34,368 nt of DNA from Chloroflexota bacterium (GCA_016875715.1 VGOZ01000031.1:1-34368), one strand, 5' to 3'; counted from the first letter of the stretch, positions 15,767 to 26,697 are shown. Notes: a model not told the origin generated them from the letters alone. A program made the numbers and translations.

Positions 15767-17298
15767 GCGAGCCGATAGACCCGGGCGAATTTGTCCTCCA
15801 GGTAGGAGACGAGGTGGCGGGCATCGGGCCGCTCTCCGGTGGCCCGAGCGATGAGGTCTTCCGGCTCGAATGTCCCACCGTGACGGTGGATCCGCTCGCG
15901 AAGCCACCGCAGGATCGGTTCGAACTCGCCACGCTCGATGCGCGCATCGCGGTCGCGTATGTCGCGACCGAGGACGTGCCAGATTTGCGCCGCGTACACG
16001 TTCCCGAGGGTGTAGGTCGGGAAGTAGCCGACCAGCCCGAACGCCCAGTGAATGTCCTGGAGCACGCCGAGATCGTCCGTGCCAGGCAAGATCGAGAGCA
16101 GGTCGCGGGAGGCCTCACGCCATGCATCGGGCAGGTCGTCCACGCTCAGATCGCCGGCGAAGAAACGGCGCTCGATTTCGAAGCGCAGGATGATGTGCAG
16201 GTTATACGTGACCTCGTCGGCCTCGACTCGAATGAATCCCGGGGCGACCACATTGACCGCCCGCCAGATCGACTCGGGTGTTGCGTCGGCGAGCTGCGCA
16301 GGGAAGCGCTCGCGCAAGCGCGGCACGGCGAAGATCCAGAACGGGAGCCCGCGGCCGATGAAGTTCTCGAACAGGCGGGACTGCGACTCATGGACCCCCA
16401 GCGATACCCCGGAGCCGATCGCCGAGCGCCGGACGTCCGCGCCGATCCCCTGTTCGTACAGTCCGTGTCCGGCCTCGTGCATGTTTCCGAAGAGAAGCTG
16501 GGCGAGGTTGTTCGGCGCCACCCGCGTCGTGAGACGGACATCCTCCGGGCTGAAGTGCACGCAGAAGGGGTGGGTCGAGCGGTCGATGCGACCGGCATCG
16601 AATGAGAAGCCCAGCCACTTCACGACGTCGGCACCGAATGCCCATTGAGCTTCGACGTCGTACTGCTGCTCGATCGCTGCGCGGCTGGGCGGATCGCTCG
16701 ATCCTCGCAGTCGATCAAGGAGCGCGATGGTCCTCGCGCGAAGCGCGTCGAAGAGCGTTCGCAACGTGGCGGTCGAGGCGCCGGGTTCGTACTCGTCGAG
16801 CAGGCTGTCGTACAGGTTCTCTGAGCCGCCGACGCAGCGCGCGACCTGCTTCTTGAGGTCCAGGATGCGTCCCAGGGGATCGCGGAAGATCGAGAATTGG
16901 GCCTCCGCGCGCGCCCGTTGCCAGGCGGGCATCGCCGTCGATGTGGCCTCCGCTAGCTCGCGCACGAGTGCGGTGGGCACCTTGATCGCGCGGTCGAACT
17001 CGCGCGCCATCGTGCGGATGAGACCGCGGTCCACGTCGGAGAGGAAGGGCGCGTCGGCCGCGTCACGAAGCCGAGCGATCGCGTCGCGCACGTGTGGGCC
17101 AGTCAACCGTTCGTGGTAGATCCCCTGGATGGTCGCCTGCTGCTGGGCTCGGGCGGCCACACCGGCCGCGGGCATCATCGTCTCCTGATCCCATCCGAGG
17201 ACTTCCGCGATGCGCCCCAGGTCGTACAGTTCGGCGGAGAGAGCGCGCAGGTCGACGAGCGCCTCCGTCACCCGATCGGCGGAGAGCACGACGACCAT
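15763..17298 (-). CDS. M32-family metallocarboxypeptidase (Taq type)
   Basis: This zinc carboxypeptidase trims residues from peptide C-termini in the cytoplasm. HEAGH in MHEAGHGLYEQG (about residue 272) is the zinc site. The family N-terminus (AEVLGWDQETMMP) and a block near NFIGRGLPFW also fit. The 511 residues equal the usual length of about 500. It starts at ATG 17298 without a strong Shine-Dalgarno and is divergent from the HAD gene across 98 bp. It is followed by a coupled unknown gene. Confidence 0.95.
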   Translation of the reverse strand: MVVVLSADRVTEALVDLRALSAELYDLGRIAEVLGWDQETMMPAAGVAARAQQQATIQGIYHERLTGPHVRDAIARLRDAADAPFLSDVDRGLIRTMAREFDRAIKVPTALVRELAEATSTAMPAWQRARAEAQFSIFRDPLGRILDLKKQVARCVGGSENLYDSLLDEYEPGASTATLRTLFDALRARTIALLDRLRGSSDPPSRAAIEQQYDVEAQWAFGADVVKWLGFSFDAGRIDRSTHPFCVHFSPEDVRLTTRVAPNNLAQLLFGNMHEAGHGLYEQGIGADVRRSAIGSGVSLGVHESQSRLFENFIGRGLPFWIFAVPRLRERFPAQLADATPESIWRAVNVVAPGFIRVEADEVTYNLHIILRFEIERRFFAGDLSVDDLPDAWREASRDLLSILPGTDDLGVLQDIHWAFGLVGYFPTYTLGNVYAAQIWHVLGRDIRDRDARIERGEFEPILRWLRERIHRHGGTFEPEDLIARATGERPDARHLVSYLEDKFARVYRLA

Positions 17299-17359
17299 CT
17301 CTGTTACCCTGAAGGAGGATCGGCGCCGACTCTAGCAAGCCACAGCCGGGGTAACGGGT

Positions 17360-17377
17360 CAGGATGCGCGCATCCTG
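17360..17377. promoter_or_regulatory. perfect 18-bp palindrome, candidate operator
   Basis: CAGGATGCGCGCATCCTG is a gap-free perfect palindrome in the 98-bp divergent region between the M32 peptidase and HAD genes. It ends 4 bp before the TAGAAT -10 of the HAD gene, where a bound protein would affect polymerase. The regulator is unknown. Confidence 0.45.
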
Positions 17378-17381
17378 TTCC

Positions 17382-17387
17382 TAGAAT
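17382..17387 (+). promoter_or_regulatory. -10 hexamer TAGAAT
   Basis: TAGAAT lies 9 nt before ATG 17397, implying a leader of 0-3 nt. No Shine-Dalgarno is present between them. Confidence 0.4.
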
Positions 17388-17396
17388 CGGACCGAG

Positions 17397-18218
17397 ATGT
17401 ACCGACTGATCGCGCTCGATGTCGACGGCACACTGGTCGATGCCGAAGATCGCATCACCTGGGCAGTGCGCGAGGCGGTTCGGGCGGCCGTCGATCGGGG
17501 TGTGTTCGTCACCCTCGCGACGGGGCGACGGTTCGTCGCGGCACGGCACGTTGCCAGCGACCTGGCGATCGAGGTGCCCCTTATCCTCCATGGCGGCGCC
17601 GTGATTCAAGATTCGGCAACGGGTGAAGTCCTGTACCAGGACCCACACGACCCAGCCGTGGTGCGCCAGATCGTGGCGACGATGGCAGCGCACGGACGCC
17701 CGGCGATCGTGTACGAAAGCCCGCGCCACGGCGGGCGGCTCTACCTCGGTCGGCGATTCCCGCGGAATCGCTGGATCGAAGCATACGAGGAACTGCGCGG
17801 GCCGTTCGGCCGCATCGACGAGGACGATCTCGACGCCGTGCGCGATCCGCTGAGTGTGACGACCCTCGATGATCCCGGTCTTCTGGGGCCGCTGGCGCAG
17901 GAGATCCGCAGCTCAATCCCGGCCAATGCGCTGCACACTCGCTGGCATACCTGGGACTGCGATGCGATTGAGGTATTCCGCGCCGGATGTAGTAAGGCGA
18001 CCGCGGTGTCGCACTTCGCCGCTGGCCTGGGCATCGAGATGAGTCAGGTCGTCGCGATCGGTGATGGGTTGAATGACATTGAGCTTCTCTCCGCGGCAGG
18101 CCTCGGCGTTGCGATGGGGAACGCCGTGCCCGAGGCACGCGCCGCGGCCGATGTCGTAGTGGCGGGCAACGATCGGGACGGCGTAGCCGAGGCGATCTGG
18201 CGTTACGTGCTGGTCTGA
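17397..18218 (+). CDS. Cof-type HAD-IIB phosphatase
   Basis: This HAD-superfamily phosphatase is of the Cof/YbjI type. Motif I is DVDGTLVD near the N-terminus and motif II is in LATGRR. The large type-IIB cap follows. Motif III Lys lies in CSKATAV and motif IV is GDGLNDIELL. These enzymes dephosphorylate sugar phosphates, FMN or similar small molecules; the substrate is not predictable. The 273 residues are standard. The gene probably has a near-leaderless start. Its stop lies in a hairpin shared with the convergent response-regulator gene. Confidence 0.93.
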   Translation: MYRLIALDVDGTLVDAEDRITWAVREAVRAAVDRGVFVTLATGRRFVAARHVASDLAIEVPLILHGGAVIQDSATGEVLYQDPHDPAVVRQIVATMAAHGRPAIVYESPRHGGRLYLGRRFPRNRWIEAYEELRGPFGRIDEDDLDAVRDPLSVTTLDDPGLLGPLAQEIRSSIPANALHTRWHTWDCDAIEVFRAGCSKATAVSHFAAGLGIEMSQVVAIGDGLNDIELLSAAGLGVAMGNAVPEARAAADVVVAGNDRDGVAEAIWRYVLV

Positions 18219-18231
18219 CCCTTCGGTCAGA
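18214..18231. terminator. hairpin spanning two convergent stop codons
   Basis: TCTGACC-CTTC-GGTCAGA has a perfect 7-bp stem and a 4-nt loop. It covers the stop codons of the HAD gene (+) and the response regulator (-). No T-run follows on either strand, so it is terminator-like rather than a canonical intrinsic terminator. Confidence 0.45.
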
Positions 18232-18877
18232 GCTTGACCAGTCCGGCCTGGATCGCGCGCGAGACGGCCTCGGCCCGGTTGCTCACCCCAAGCTTCTGAA
18301 AGATCATCCCGACGTGAAACTTCACGGTGCGTTCGGAGATCACAAGGCTTTCGGCGATCTCCTTGTTCCGCATACCTTTGACCAGCAGACCCAGTACCTC
18401 GGTCTCTCGGTCTGTCAGATGCTCCGCCGTATCTGGTGACAGCATCTGACCGACCCTGGCGAGCAGTCGGGCTGCGACCGACGGCTGCAGAAGCGATCCG
18501 CCTGCCGCTACGATCCTGATCGCGCGGAAAAGATCATCGCGCGGAGCGCCCTTCAGCAGGTAGCCCTGGGCTCCGGCCTGGATCGCGTCCATCACCCGGT
18601 CGTCGGTCTGGAACGCGGTGAGGACGAGCACCCTGGCGTCTGGATTCCCTTTGCGGATCTCCCGAATCGCCTCGGCGCCATCGACATTGGGCATTTCCAG
18701 GTCAATAAGGATCACGTCATGAGGCGTCGAACGAGCGAGGCCGATGGCATCCATGCCGTTGCCTGCCTCCCCGACGATCCGGAAGTCCGCCTGAGTTCCC
18801 AGCATGCCGGCCAAGCCCTCGCGTACGACCGGGTGATCGTCGGCGATGATGATGCGGACTGTCTCGGGTGCGCTCAT
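18227..18877 (-). CDS. NarL/FixJ-family response regulator
   Basis: The receiver domain (about 7-122) has the acidic pair in IIADDHP, the phosphoacceptor Asp59 in LIDLEMP, Thr87 in LTAF and Lys109 in YLLKG. A LuxR-type helix-turn-helix follows (about 150-210; LTDRETEVLGLLVKGMRNKE). It is the partner of the multi-GAF kinase, whose stop overlaps this start (ATGA at 18874-18877), so the pair is a two-component system in one operon. ATG 18877 gives 216 residues, the family norm. Target genes are unknown. Confidence 0.95.
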   Translation of the reverse strand: MSAPETVRIIIADDHPVVREGLAGMLGTQADFRIVGEAGNGMDAIGLARSTPHDVILIDLEMPNVDGAEAIREIRKGNPDARVLVLTAFQTDDRVMDAIQAGAQGYLLKGAPRDDLFRAIRIVAAGGSLLQPSVAARLLARVGQMLSPDTAEHLTDRETEVLGLLVKGMRNKEIAESLVISERTVKFHVGMIFQKLGVSNRAEAVSRAIQAGLVKL

Positions 18878-21800
18878 CGCGGTACAGCCACGGTCTGCCC
18901 CGCCAGGGGCACGTGAAGCTCCACGCACGTGCCGCCGTGCTCACCGCGGTCGATGGAGAGCGTGCCACCCAGCATTGCGGCGCGTTCGGCCATGCCTCGA
19001 AGGCCAAAACCCCGCGCCGGCCGACGGTCGTCGAAGGTGCGAGCGGCGATGCCCCGGCCATTGTCCTCGATCGTCAGGCGGAGGCGATCGCCATCGATCT
19101 CCAGACGGACGGCGACGCGAGTCGCGGCTGAATGGCGGCGCACATTAGCCAGTGCCTCCTGGACGATGCGGAACACTTCGTCCTCGATGTGCGGGGCGAA
19201 TCGAGTGTTCGGTGGAGGGCCGACGAACTCACCGGTGATACCCAGACCGCGCTGCAGATCCCCGACGAGCTTCTCGATCGCCTGAGTGAGGGTCTGCCCT
19301 TCTAGTGCCTGCGCGCGCAGATCGAGCATCGTGTGGCGCGCCTCCTCAAGATTCACGCGCGCGAGTTCGATCGCGCGGCTGATGCGGCCCTGGACGGGGC
19401 TCGGGAGGCCGGGTGTCATCTCAGCGGTTTCGAGTTGCAGAATGATGCCCGTCAGGCCCTGTGCCAGCGTATCGTGGATCTCGCGCGCGATTCGATTCCT
19501 CTCGTCGACCACCGCGATGCGCTGGCTCTCTCGGTAGAGCAGAGCGTTCGTAATCGCGATTGCCGCGTGCTTGGCGAGGAGCGTGAGCGTCTCGAGGTCG
19601 GCATCCGCGAACTGGCGTGCCGGATTCCTCGTGAAGAGCGAGAACACGCCGATCAGTGCATCCTGCCGCCAGATGGGCAACGCGATTCCGCCGCGGAGAT
19701 CAGCCAGGCTCGGGTGGCGGGTCGGAGGGCGGAGAGCGCGGTACTCCCTCACGATGGTGGCCTTCCGTGTCGCGAGCACCTCCCCTACCAGTCCGGCACC
19801 CGGTGGGATCTCCAGGTCGAGCAGGTCGGCCGGGAGACCGTAGATGCCATTGACGCGGGCTACCCCCGTGTAAGGGTCCACGAGACTGACCGTGCCGCCA
19901 TCGGCATCCACCAGTTCGGCAGCGTGCCGTACGACCTTGCCCAGGAGCGCATTTAGGTCGAGTTCGCCGGAGATCACCTCGACGATCTGGCGAATCCCAT
20001 CCAGCTGTCGAAGATCGTGCTGCGTGCGATCGTAGAGTCGCGCGTTCGCGATCGCGCTCGCAGCGTGATCAGCCAGCACCGAGAGGATCTGCAGATCGGA
20101 GGCACGGAACCTGTCCGGCGCGGTCTGGCCCGCACCCAGGACGCCGATGACCTGGCCGCGCGCACGCAGCGGCGCGTACATGACCGCGCGCAGACCTTCC
20201 GCCTCGTCCAGGTCGGCCCGCGCCGTGCGTGCGTCCAGGCGGATATCCGGGATGCGGACCGCCGCGTCATTCTGCGCCGCCGCGCCGACTATTCCTTCGC
20301 CCATCCTCAGTCGAAGATCGCGCCAGAGTTCGACCCGCTGACCGCGGCCGGCCGCGAAATACAGGTCGCCCGCCTGCTCGTCCTTGAGGTAACAGGCGCA
20401 GAAGGTCGCCTGCGTGACGCGCCCCACCGCATCGATGATTGCGTCCAGAACCGATCGCTGTTCGAGCGACGAGGTGAGCATCGCCGCCGTTCGAGAGAGC
20501 GTCTCGAGTCGTCGCGCTTGCTCGGTCGCCTCCTGAAGCAGGTGCGCGTTGTCCACCAGCAGCGCCGCCTGATTGGCGAACATCTGCAAGAGGTCCGCAT
20601 CGTTGCGATCGAAGTGGCGTGCGCGGAGCGACCCCACGTTCAGGACGCCGATTGCTCGGCCTCGCGCCATCAAGGGTACGGAGAGGCTGGACTGCAGCCC
20701 CACGTGTTCGGGCCGGAAGTCGCCGCTGACCAGATCGTCGTAGTCGCTCTGGATGATGGCGACGCCTTCGCTGAACGCGCGCCCCGGAGTCCCCTGGCCA
20801 GGCTTGCGGATCAAATGCTCGTTCTGGATGAGAGGCGAGTATCCGGACATGTAGGCGGGAACGAGGAGATCCTGCTGAGCGTCGTAAAGCCGGAGCGAGG
20901 CCCGATCCGCGGCGAGCAGCGTTTTGGCCGCCTCGGTCGTGGCCCGGATCACCGCCGAGGCATTGACCTCGCTGGCCGCGTGCACCGATAGATCGAACAG
21001 GGTCTGGAACTCCTGCGCCCGGGTGCTGTTCGCGCGAAAGAGCCCCGCGTTCTCGTAGGCGATCGCGGCGAGGCGGGCGAGGGTCTCCAGGAGCTGTCGT
21101 TCGTGGTCGTTCAGCGCGTGTTTGAGCCGCCATCCGGCGTAGAGGATTCCGATGCTGCGATCGTGATAGATCAGTGGCACGGCCGTGACCGCGCGCAGCG
21201 ACCGAAGCGCTGGATCGCACGCGATCCAGCCACTGCCATCCGTCTCGGAGTCTGCCGCGTGAACCGCCACGCGCTCGCGCAACGCTCGCGCGGCAAGGGG
21301 GTGATCGTCCAGCGCGATGGGTCCCGCCTCCCGAATGCTCTCCTCGTCCTCGTCGGCGTACCCGGCCAGTTCGGTGGTCGTCAGTCGCCGCATCTCGTCG
21401 AGCCGCGCGATGGCGACCGTGTCGGCATTACATAGCTCCCGTGCCCGCACGCCGACACGGCGGAGGATCTCATCGATCTCCAGCGAGGAAGACATCTCGA
21501 TCGCGATTTGCAGCAGGGTGGTCAGCCGATGCGCGAAGCGCCGCGACTCGGCGAACAGGCGCGCGTTCTCGATCGAGATCGCGGCGTGCGTCGCGAACAT
21601 CTCCACGAGGCTCGCATCTTCGGCACGATACGGCTGTCCGTTGGCGCGCTGGCTCAGGTGGAGCACGCCCACCAGTCGCTCGCTGGACCGAAGGGGGACG
21701 GCCATGAATCCACTGATGCCGTACTCCCTCAGGATCGTGCGATAGGAGTCCGGGAGGCTGGCCTCCGTCAGATTGTTGACAATGACCGTGCGGCCGCTCT

Positions 21801-22089
21801 GTCCGACGATCTGCGCGTAGTTGCCAACCTCGAACACAACGTCGTCGGACTCCTCGCCGGTCTCAGGCAGGGCCAGACGTAGGACGCCATCGTCATCGAG
21901 CAGTGAGATCAGCGCATCGCTCGCGCCGACGAGCGACGCCGCCTTGGTCGCCACACTCGGCAGAACCTCCTCGATCGGCCGCCCATCGCTCAATGCCGCG
22001 ACGAGTTCGCCGACGGCATCGACCTGTAACTGAAGTTGTTCGACCCGGCGATCTCGGGACGCGCGCGAGAGAGTTGCCTCTACGGTCAC
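18874..22089 (-). CDS. multi-GAF NarL-type sensor histidine kinase
   Basis: This 1071-residue cytosolic sensor kinase has no membrane segment. Five GAF domains follow one another (about 30-175, 190-345, 360-515, 530-685 and 700-850), separated by helical linkers. A HisKA_3 dimerisation domain has the H-box REIHDTLAQG with phospho-His at about 872, followed by a HATPase with N-box EALANVRRHS and G1 box DNGRGI. GAF domains bind small ligands, haem or chromophores. I see no bilin Cys context that would call phytochrome. It starts at GTG 22089 with no Shine-Dalgarno; a TAGACT hexamer ends 7 nt upstream. It is coupled to the response regulator. Confidence 0.94.
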   Translation of the reverse strand: MTVEATLSRASRDRRVEQLQLQVDAVGELVAALSDGRPIEEVLPSVATKAASLVGASDALISLLDDDGVLRLALPETGEESDDVVFEVGNYAQIVGQSGRTVIVNNLTEASLPDSYRTILREYGISGFMAVPLRSSERLVGVLHLSQRANGQPYRAEDASLVEMFATHAAISIENARLFAESRRFAHRLTTLLQIAIEMSSSLEIDEILRRVGVRARELCNADTVAIARLDEMRRLTTTELAGYADEDEESIREAGPIALDDHPLAARALRERVAVHAADSETDGSGWIACDPALRSLRAVTAVPLIYHDRSIGILYAGWRLKHALNDHERQLLETLARLAAIAYENAGLFRANSTRAQEFQTLFDLSVHAASEVNASAVIRATTEAAKTLLAADRASLRLYDAQQDLLVPAYMSGYSPLIQNEHLIRKPGQGTPGRAFSEGVAIIQSDYDDLVSGDFRPEHVGLQSSLSVPLMARGRAIGVLNVGSLRARHFDRNDADLLQMFANQAALLVDNAHLLQEATEQARRLETLSRTAAMLTSSLEQRSVLDAIIDAVGRVTQATFCACYLKDEQAGDLYFAAGRGQRVELWRDLRLRMGEGIVGAAAQNDAAVRIPDIRLDARTARADLDEAEGLRAVMYAPLRARGQVIGVLGAGQTAPDRFRASDLQILSVLADHAASAIANARLYDRTQHDLRQLDGIRQIVEVISGELDLNALLGKVVRHAAELVDADGGTVSLVDPYTGVARVNGIYGLPADLLDLEIPPGAGLVGEVLATRKATIVREYRALRPPTRHPSLADLRGGIALPIWRQDALIGVFSLFTRNPARQFADADLETLTLLAKHAAIAITNALLYRESQRIAVVDERNRIAREIHDTLAQGLTGIILQLETAEMTPGLPSPVQGRISRAIELARVNLEEARHTMLDLRAQALEGQTLTQAIEKLVGDLQRGLGITGEFVGPPPNTRFAPHIEDEVFRIVQEALANVRRHSAATRVAVRLEIDGDRLRLTIEDNGRGIAARTFDDRRPARGFGLRGMAERAAMLGGTLSIDRGEHGGTCVELHVPLAGQTVAVPR

Positions 22090-22096
22090 GAAAGGG

Positions 22097-22102
22097 AGTC
22101 TA
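22097..22102 (-). promoter_or_regulatory. leaderless-type -10 hexamer (TAGACT)
   Basis: TAGACT on the minus strand lies 7 nt before GTG 22089 of the kinase gene. No ribosome-binding site is visible. Confidence 0.35.
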
Positions 22103-22258
22103 CCGACCGCTGACGGGGCCGGCCACCGTTGTGCGATCAGCGCAGGTCTGTACGTATGGACAGGCCGGGACTGGCCCAGGGGCCGTTGGGTTCGCGCCCG
22201 GCAGCGGGTACAAACTGCATGTCCGGCACGACGAGGTTTCGGACGGGAGGTTTGTCAC

Positions 22259-22567
22259 ATGCGGTACCGCGCGGAATTGAACTGCTACCTGTGCTCTCGG
22301 GGTGCCGCAACGCTCGAATGGGATGAGGCGCATGCGGATGCGGTCGCGGTTTCGCGGCCCGGTCAGTCGATCGTGGAGATGACGGCGCGCGCGGCGCGCA
22401 AGGTACGGTGCGCCCGTTGTGGTGGGCCGACCTACATCGAGGAGATCGAGCGCGTTCGTCCGCCCCAGGTTGTCGTCATCGAGCCGGCGCGTCGCGGCCG
22501 CCCTCGCAAAGAGGACAAGGAGCGCGAACTGGCCCTCGAGCGCGACCAGCTGGCGCGCATCGCCTGA
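22259..22567 (+). CDS. zinc-ribbon protein with AT-hook-like tail
   Basis: This 102-residue protein has CYLC at 9-12 and CARC at 51-54, two CxxC pairs that can hold one zinc. A basic RRGRPRK at 78-84 matches the core GRP of an AT-hook, and a charged helical tail follows. The combination suggests a small DNA- or RNA-binding protein, but I do not recognise the family. The start ATG has GGGAGG 8 nt upstream. It is divergent from the kinase gene (169 bp apart). A weak promoter, TTGGGT-17 nt-TACAAA, may lie upstream. Confidence 0.75.
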   Translation: MRYRAELNCYLCSRGAATLEWDEAHADAVAVSRPGQSIVEMTARAARKVRCARCGGPTYIEEIERVRPPQVVVIEPARRGRPRKEDKERELALERDQLARIA

Positions 22568-22582
22568 TCCCGAGGCGGCCGG

Positions 22583-22617
22583 CACCCGCGGGGAGGCTGG
22601 CCGCCTCCCCGCGGGTG
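22583..22617. terminator. 15-bp perfect hairpin between convergent genes
   Basis: The arms CACCCGCGGGGAGGC (22583-22597) and GCCTCCCCGCGGGTG (22603-22617) pair perfectly around a 5-nt loop. It sits between the convergent zinc-ribbon/AT-hook gene and the small membrane gene. No T-run follows on either strand. It is probably a bidirectional transcription end or 3'-stability element. Confidence 0.6.
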
Positions 22618-22641
22618 GTTCACGCGGCTCGGGTCGCCGAT

Positions 22642-22800
22642 TCAGGCCCCGACGCGTTCTCGACCGGTTGCGATCGAGCGGATCTGCTCTTGCAAATCGG
22701 TGCCGAACCAGGTCGACGGTTCGGAACGCACGGCCGGCCAGAGCCGCCGGCAGAGCCAGACCAGGAGCGTGGCACCAAGACCGAATATGAGCCAGTTCAC
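22642..22800 (-). CDS. small single-helix membrane protein
   Basis: This 52-residue protein has one N-terminal hydrophobic helix (WLIFGLGATLLVWLC) and a short cytosolic tail with IRSIATGRE. No family is recognised. GTG 22800 is preceded by TATAGT and then GGAGGC, which touches the start and is too close to act as a normal ribosome site. The arrangement suggests a leaderless mRNA. The frame stays open upstream but without protein-like sequence. Confidence 0.5.
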   Translation of the reverse strand: MNWLIFGLGATLLVWLCRRLWPAVRSEPSTWFGTDLQEQIRSIATGRERVGA

Positions 22801-22806
22801 GCCTCC

Positions 22807-22812
22807 ACTATA
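22807..22812 (-). promoter_or_regulatory. -10 hexamer TATAGT (leaderless type)
   Basis: TATAGT (5/6 to consensus) lies 6 nt before GTG 22800 of the small membrane-protein gene. Confidence 0.35.
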
Positions 22813-22832
22813 CGTCCCCCGGGGCGGACCGC

Positions 22833-22860
22833 GTGAGCGATTAAGTTCACACGATTCGTG
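22833..22860. promoter_or_regulatory. two inverted repeats over the clpB promoter
   Basis: GTGAGC-GATTAA-GTTCAC (22833-22850, one mismatch) overlaps the clpB -35. CACGA-T-TCGTG (22850-22860, perfect) lies in the spacer between -35 and -10. Neither matches CIRCE (HrcA) or HAIR (HspR) as I know them. They are candidate operators for an unidentified heat-shock regulator. Confidence 0.35.
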
Positions 22861-22874
22861 GTGCCTTATATAAT
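22846..22874 (+). promoter_or_regulatory. sigma70-type promoter of clpB
   Basis: TTCACA (22846-22851, 5/6) and TATAAT (22869-22874, 6/6) are separated by exactly 17 bp. This is the best promoter in the window. Transcription should start near 22881, leaving a leader of about 35 nt with GGGAGG before the ATG. Confidence 0.8.
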
Positions 22875-22915
22875 CTATTTCGGGTGCGGGTTCTGCGCCC
22901 GGGAGGTCGTCGCAC

Positions 22916-25564
<2,649 letters not shown>

Positions 25565-25569
25565 GTTCG

Positions 25570-25591
25570 AAAAACGGGTGAGTTCGGCTCA
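25570..25591 (-). terminator. weak intrinsic terminator of Ldh_2 copy 2
   Basis: On the minus strand, TGAG-CCGAA-CTCA is followed by CCCG and TTTTT. The 4-bp stem is short and includes the stop codon of the gene. It is the only candidate in the window with a T-run. Confidence 0.35.
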
Positions 25592-26650
25592 TGCGGTCCG
25601 ACTCAACGCCTCGACGTCGAGCTTGAATCCCTTGCCGGCCTCGACGATCTGCTCCCAGGTCGCCTCGGCTACCTGAACGCCCTCGGCCAGGCGCGCCGCG
25701 GCGGATCGCGCTTCCGGTTCCCCGGGGATCAGCACTTCGGAGAAACCCTGAGCGGGACGGTTCCGTTTGATCCGCTGGAGGACGAAGTCCGCGTTCGATT
25801 CGTACGATGCCGCGTCGCGGAAAGTCAGGGCGTCGACCGCCCAGATGACCGCACCACCCCGGCGGCCCTCGCCGTTGTGCGCGTCGCCCGGCGTGAAAGC
25901 ACCGCACAGCATCTCGACGAACATCGCTAGGGCGTACCCCTTGTGCCCGCCGAACGGGAGAAGTGCGCCGCCATCGTACAAGTCGTTCGGATTGACGGAG
26001 GGCCGGCCGTGCTTGTCGACGATGCACCCGGGCGGCAGTTCCGCGCCTTTCGCCCGCGCCACCTGGACCTTTCCTTCCGCGACGACGGTCGTGGCAAAGT
26101 CGACGAGCATGTCGGGCGTCTTGCCGCCCGGGAACCCGATCGCAATGGGATTGGTGGAGAGGGCGCGCTCGGCGCCGCCGAAAGGCGCGGCAATGCCGCC
26201 ACCAAGCCTACCCGGCGTGCCACCGCCACCGCCCACGACCACCATGGCGATCACGTCCTGCTCCGCGGCCTGACTCGCCCACTGGCCGAGGCGACCGATG
26301 TGATTACAGCGCACCACCGACAAGATTGCCGTCTTCGATTGCCTGGCCTTCCGGATCGCGACATTCGTGCCGTACCGGGCTGAGACGTGCCCGAATCCCC
26401 ACCGGCCATCCACGAGCGCCGAAGTCGGAGTCTCCTGAACGATCGAAGGCCGCGCGGCGGGATCGAGCGCCCCTTCCTGAATTGCGCGGATGTACGCGGG
26501 AATGCGGATCACGCCGTGCGAGTCGTGCCCGGCAAGGTTCGCCCCCACGAGCGCCTCACCCATCTCAACGGCCGTCTCGGTCGGTGCCCCAGCGGCGGTG
26601 AAGATCGCCTCCGTCACGGCGCGCAACTGCTTGGCGGTTCGGATCAACAC
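25589..26650 (-). CDS. Ldh_2-family malate/L-lactate/sulfolactate dehydrogenase (copy 2)
   Basis: This is a second LDH2/MDH2-type dehydrogenase, clearly paralogous to the one at 13055-14119. AGHDSHGVIRIP holds the catalytic His, and STNPIAIGFP and PFGGHKGYALAM are the other family blocks. A Gly-rich loop (GGGGGTPGRLGGG) replaces the GGFGGRAAR segment of copy 1. I chose GTG 26650 because AGGAGG lies 9 nt upstream; length is 353. It is divergent from the threonine-synthase-like gene with 47 bp between starts. Family members include ComC, (R)-sulfolactate dehydrogenase, which matters given the ComDE-like genes 3 kb away. The substrate is not proven. Confidence 0.9.
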   Translation of the reverse strand: MLIRTAKQLRAVTEAIFTAAGAPTETAVEMGEALVGANLAGHDSHGVIRIPAYIRAIQEGALDPAARPSIVQETPTSALVDGRWGFGHVSARYGTNVAIRKARQSKTAILSVVRCNHIGRLGQWASQAAEQDVIAMVVVGGGGGTPGRLGGGIAAPFGGAERALSTNPIAIGFPGGKTPDMLVDFATTVVAEGKVQVARAKGAELPPGCIVDKHGRPSVNPNDLYDGGALLPFGGHKGYALAMFVEMLCGAFTPGDAHNGEGRRGGAVIWAVDALTFRDAASYESNADFVLQRIKRNRPAQGFSEVLIPGEPEARSAAARLAEGVQVAEATWEQIVEAGKGFKLDVEALSRTA

Positions 26651-26685
26651 TGTGGGGTGCCTCCTGTGGTGAGAGTGCCGCATGG

Positions 26686-26691
26686 TAGCAT
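26686..26691 (+). promoter_or_regulatory. leaderless-type -10 hexamer (TAGCAT)
   Basis: TAGCAT lies 6 nt before GTG 26698 of the threonine-synthase-like gene, with no Shine-Dalgarno between them. Confidence 0.35.
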
Positions 26692-26697
26692 CGGCCC

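Noticed and set aside
15646-16605. Long plus-strand frame opposite the M32 carboxypeptidase
   Set aside because: The minus-strand gene has HEAGH and full family length; the opposing frame has no recognisable domain.
22833-22850. CIRCE or HAIR element at clpB
   Set aside because: The arms do not match TTAGCACTC/GAGTGCTAA or CTTGAGT/ACTCAAG.
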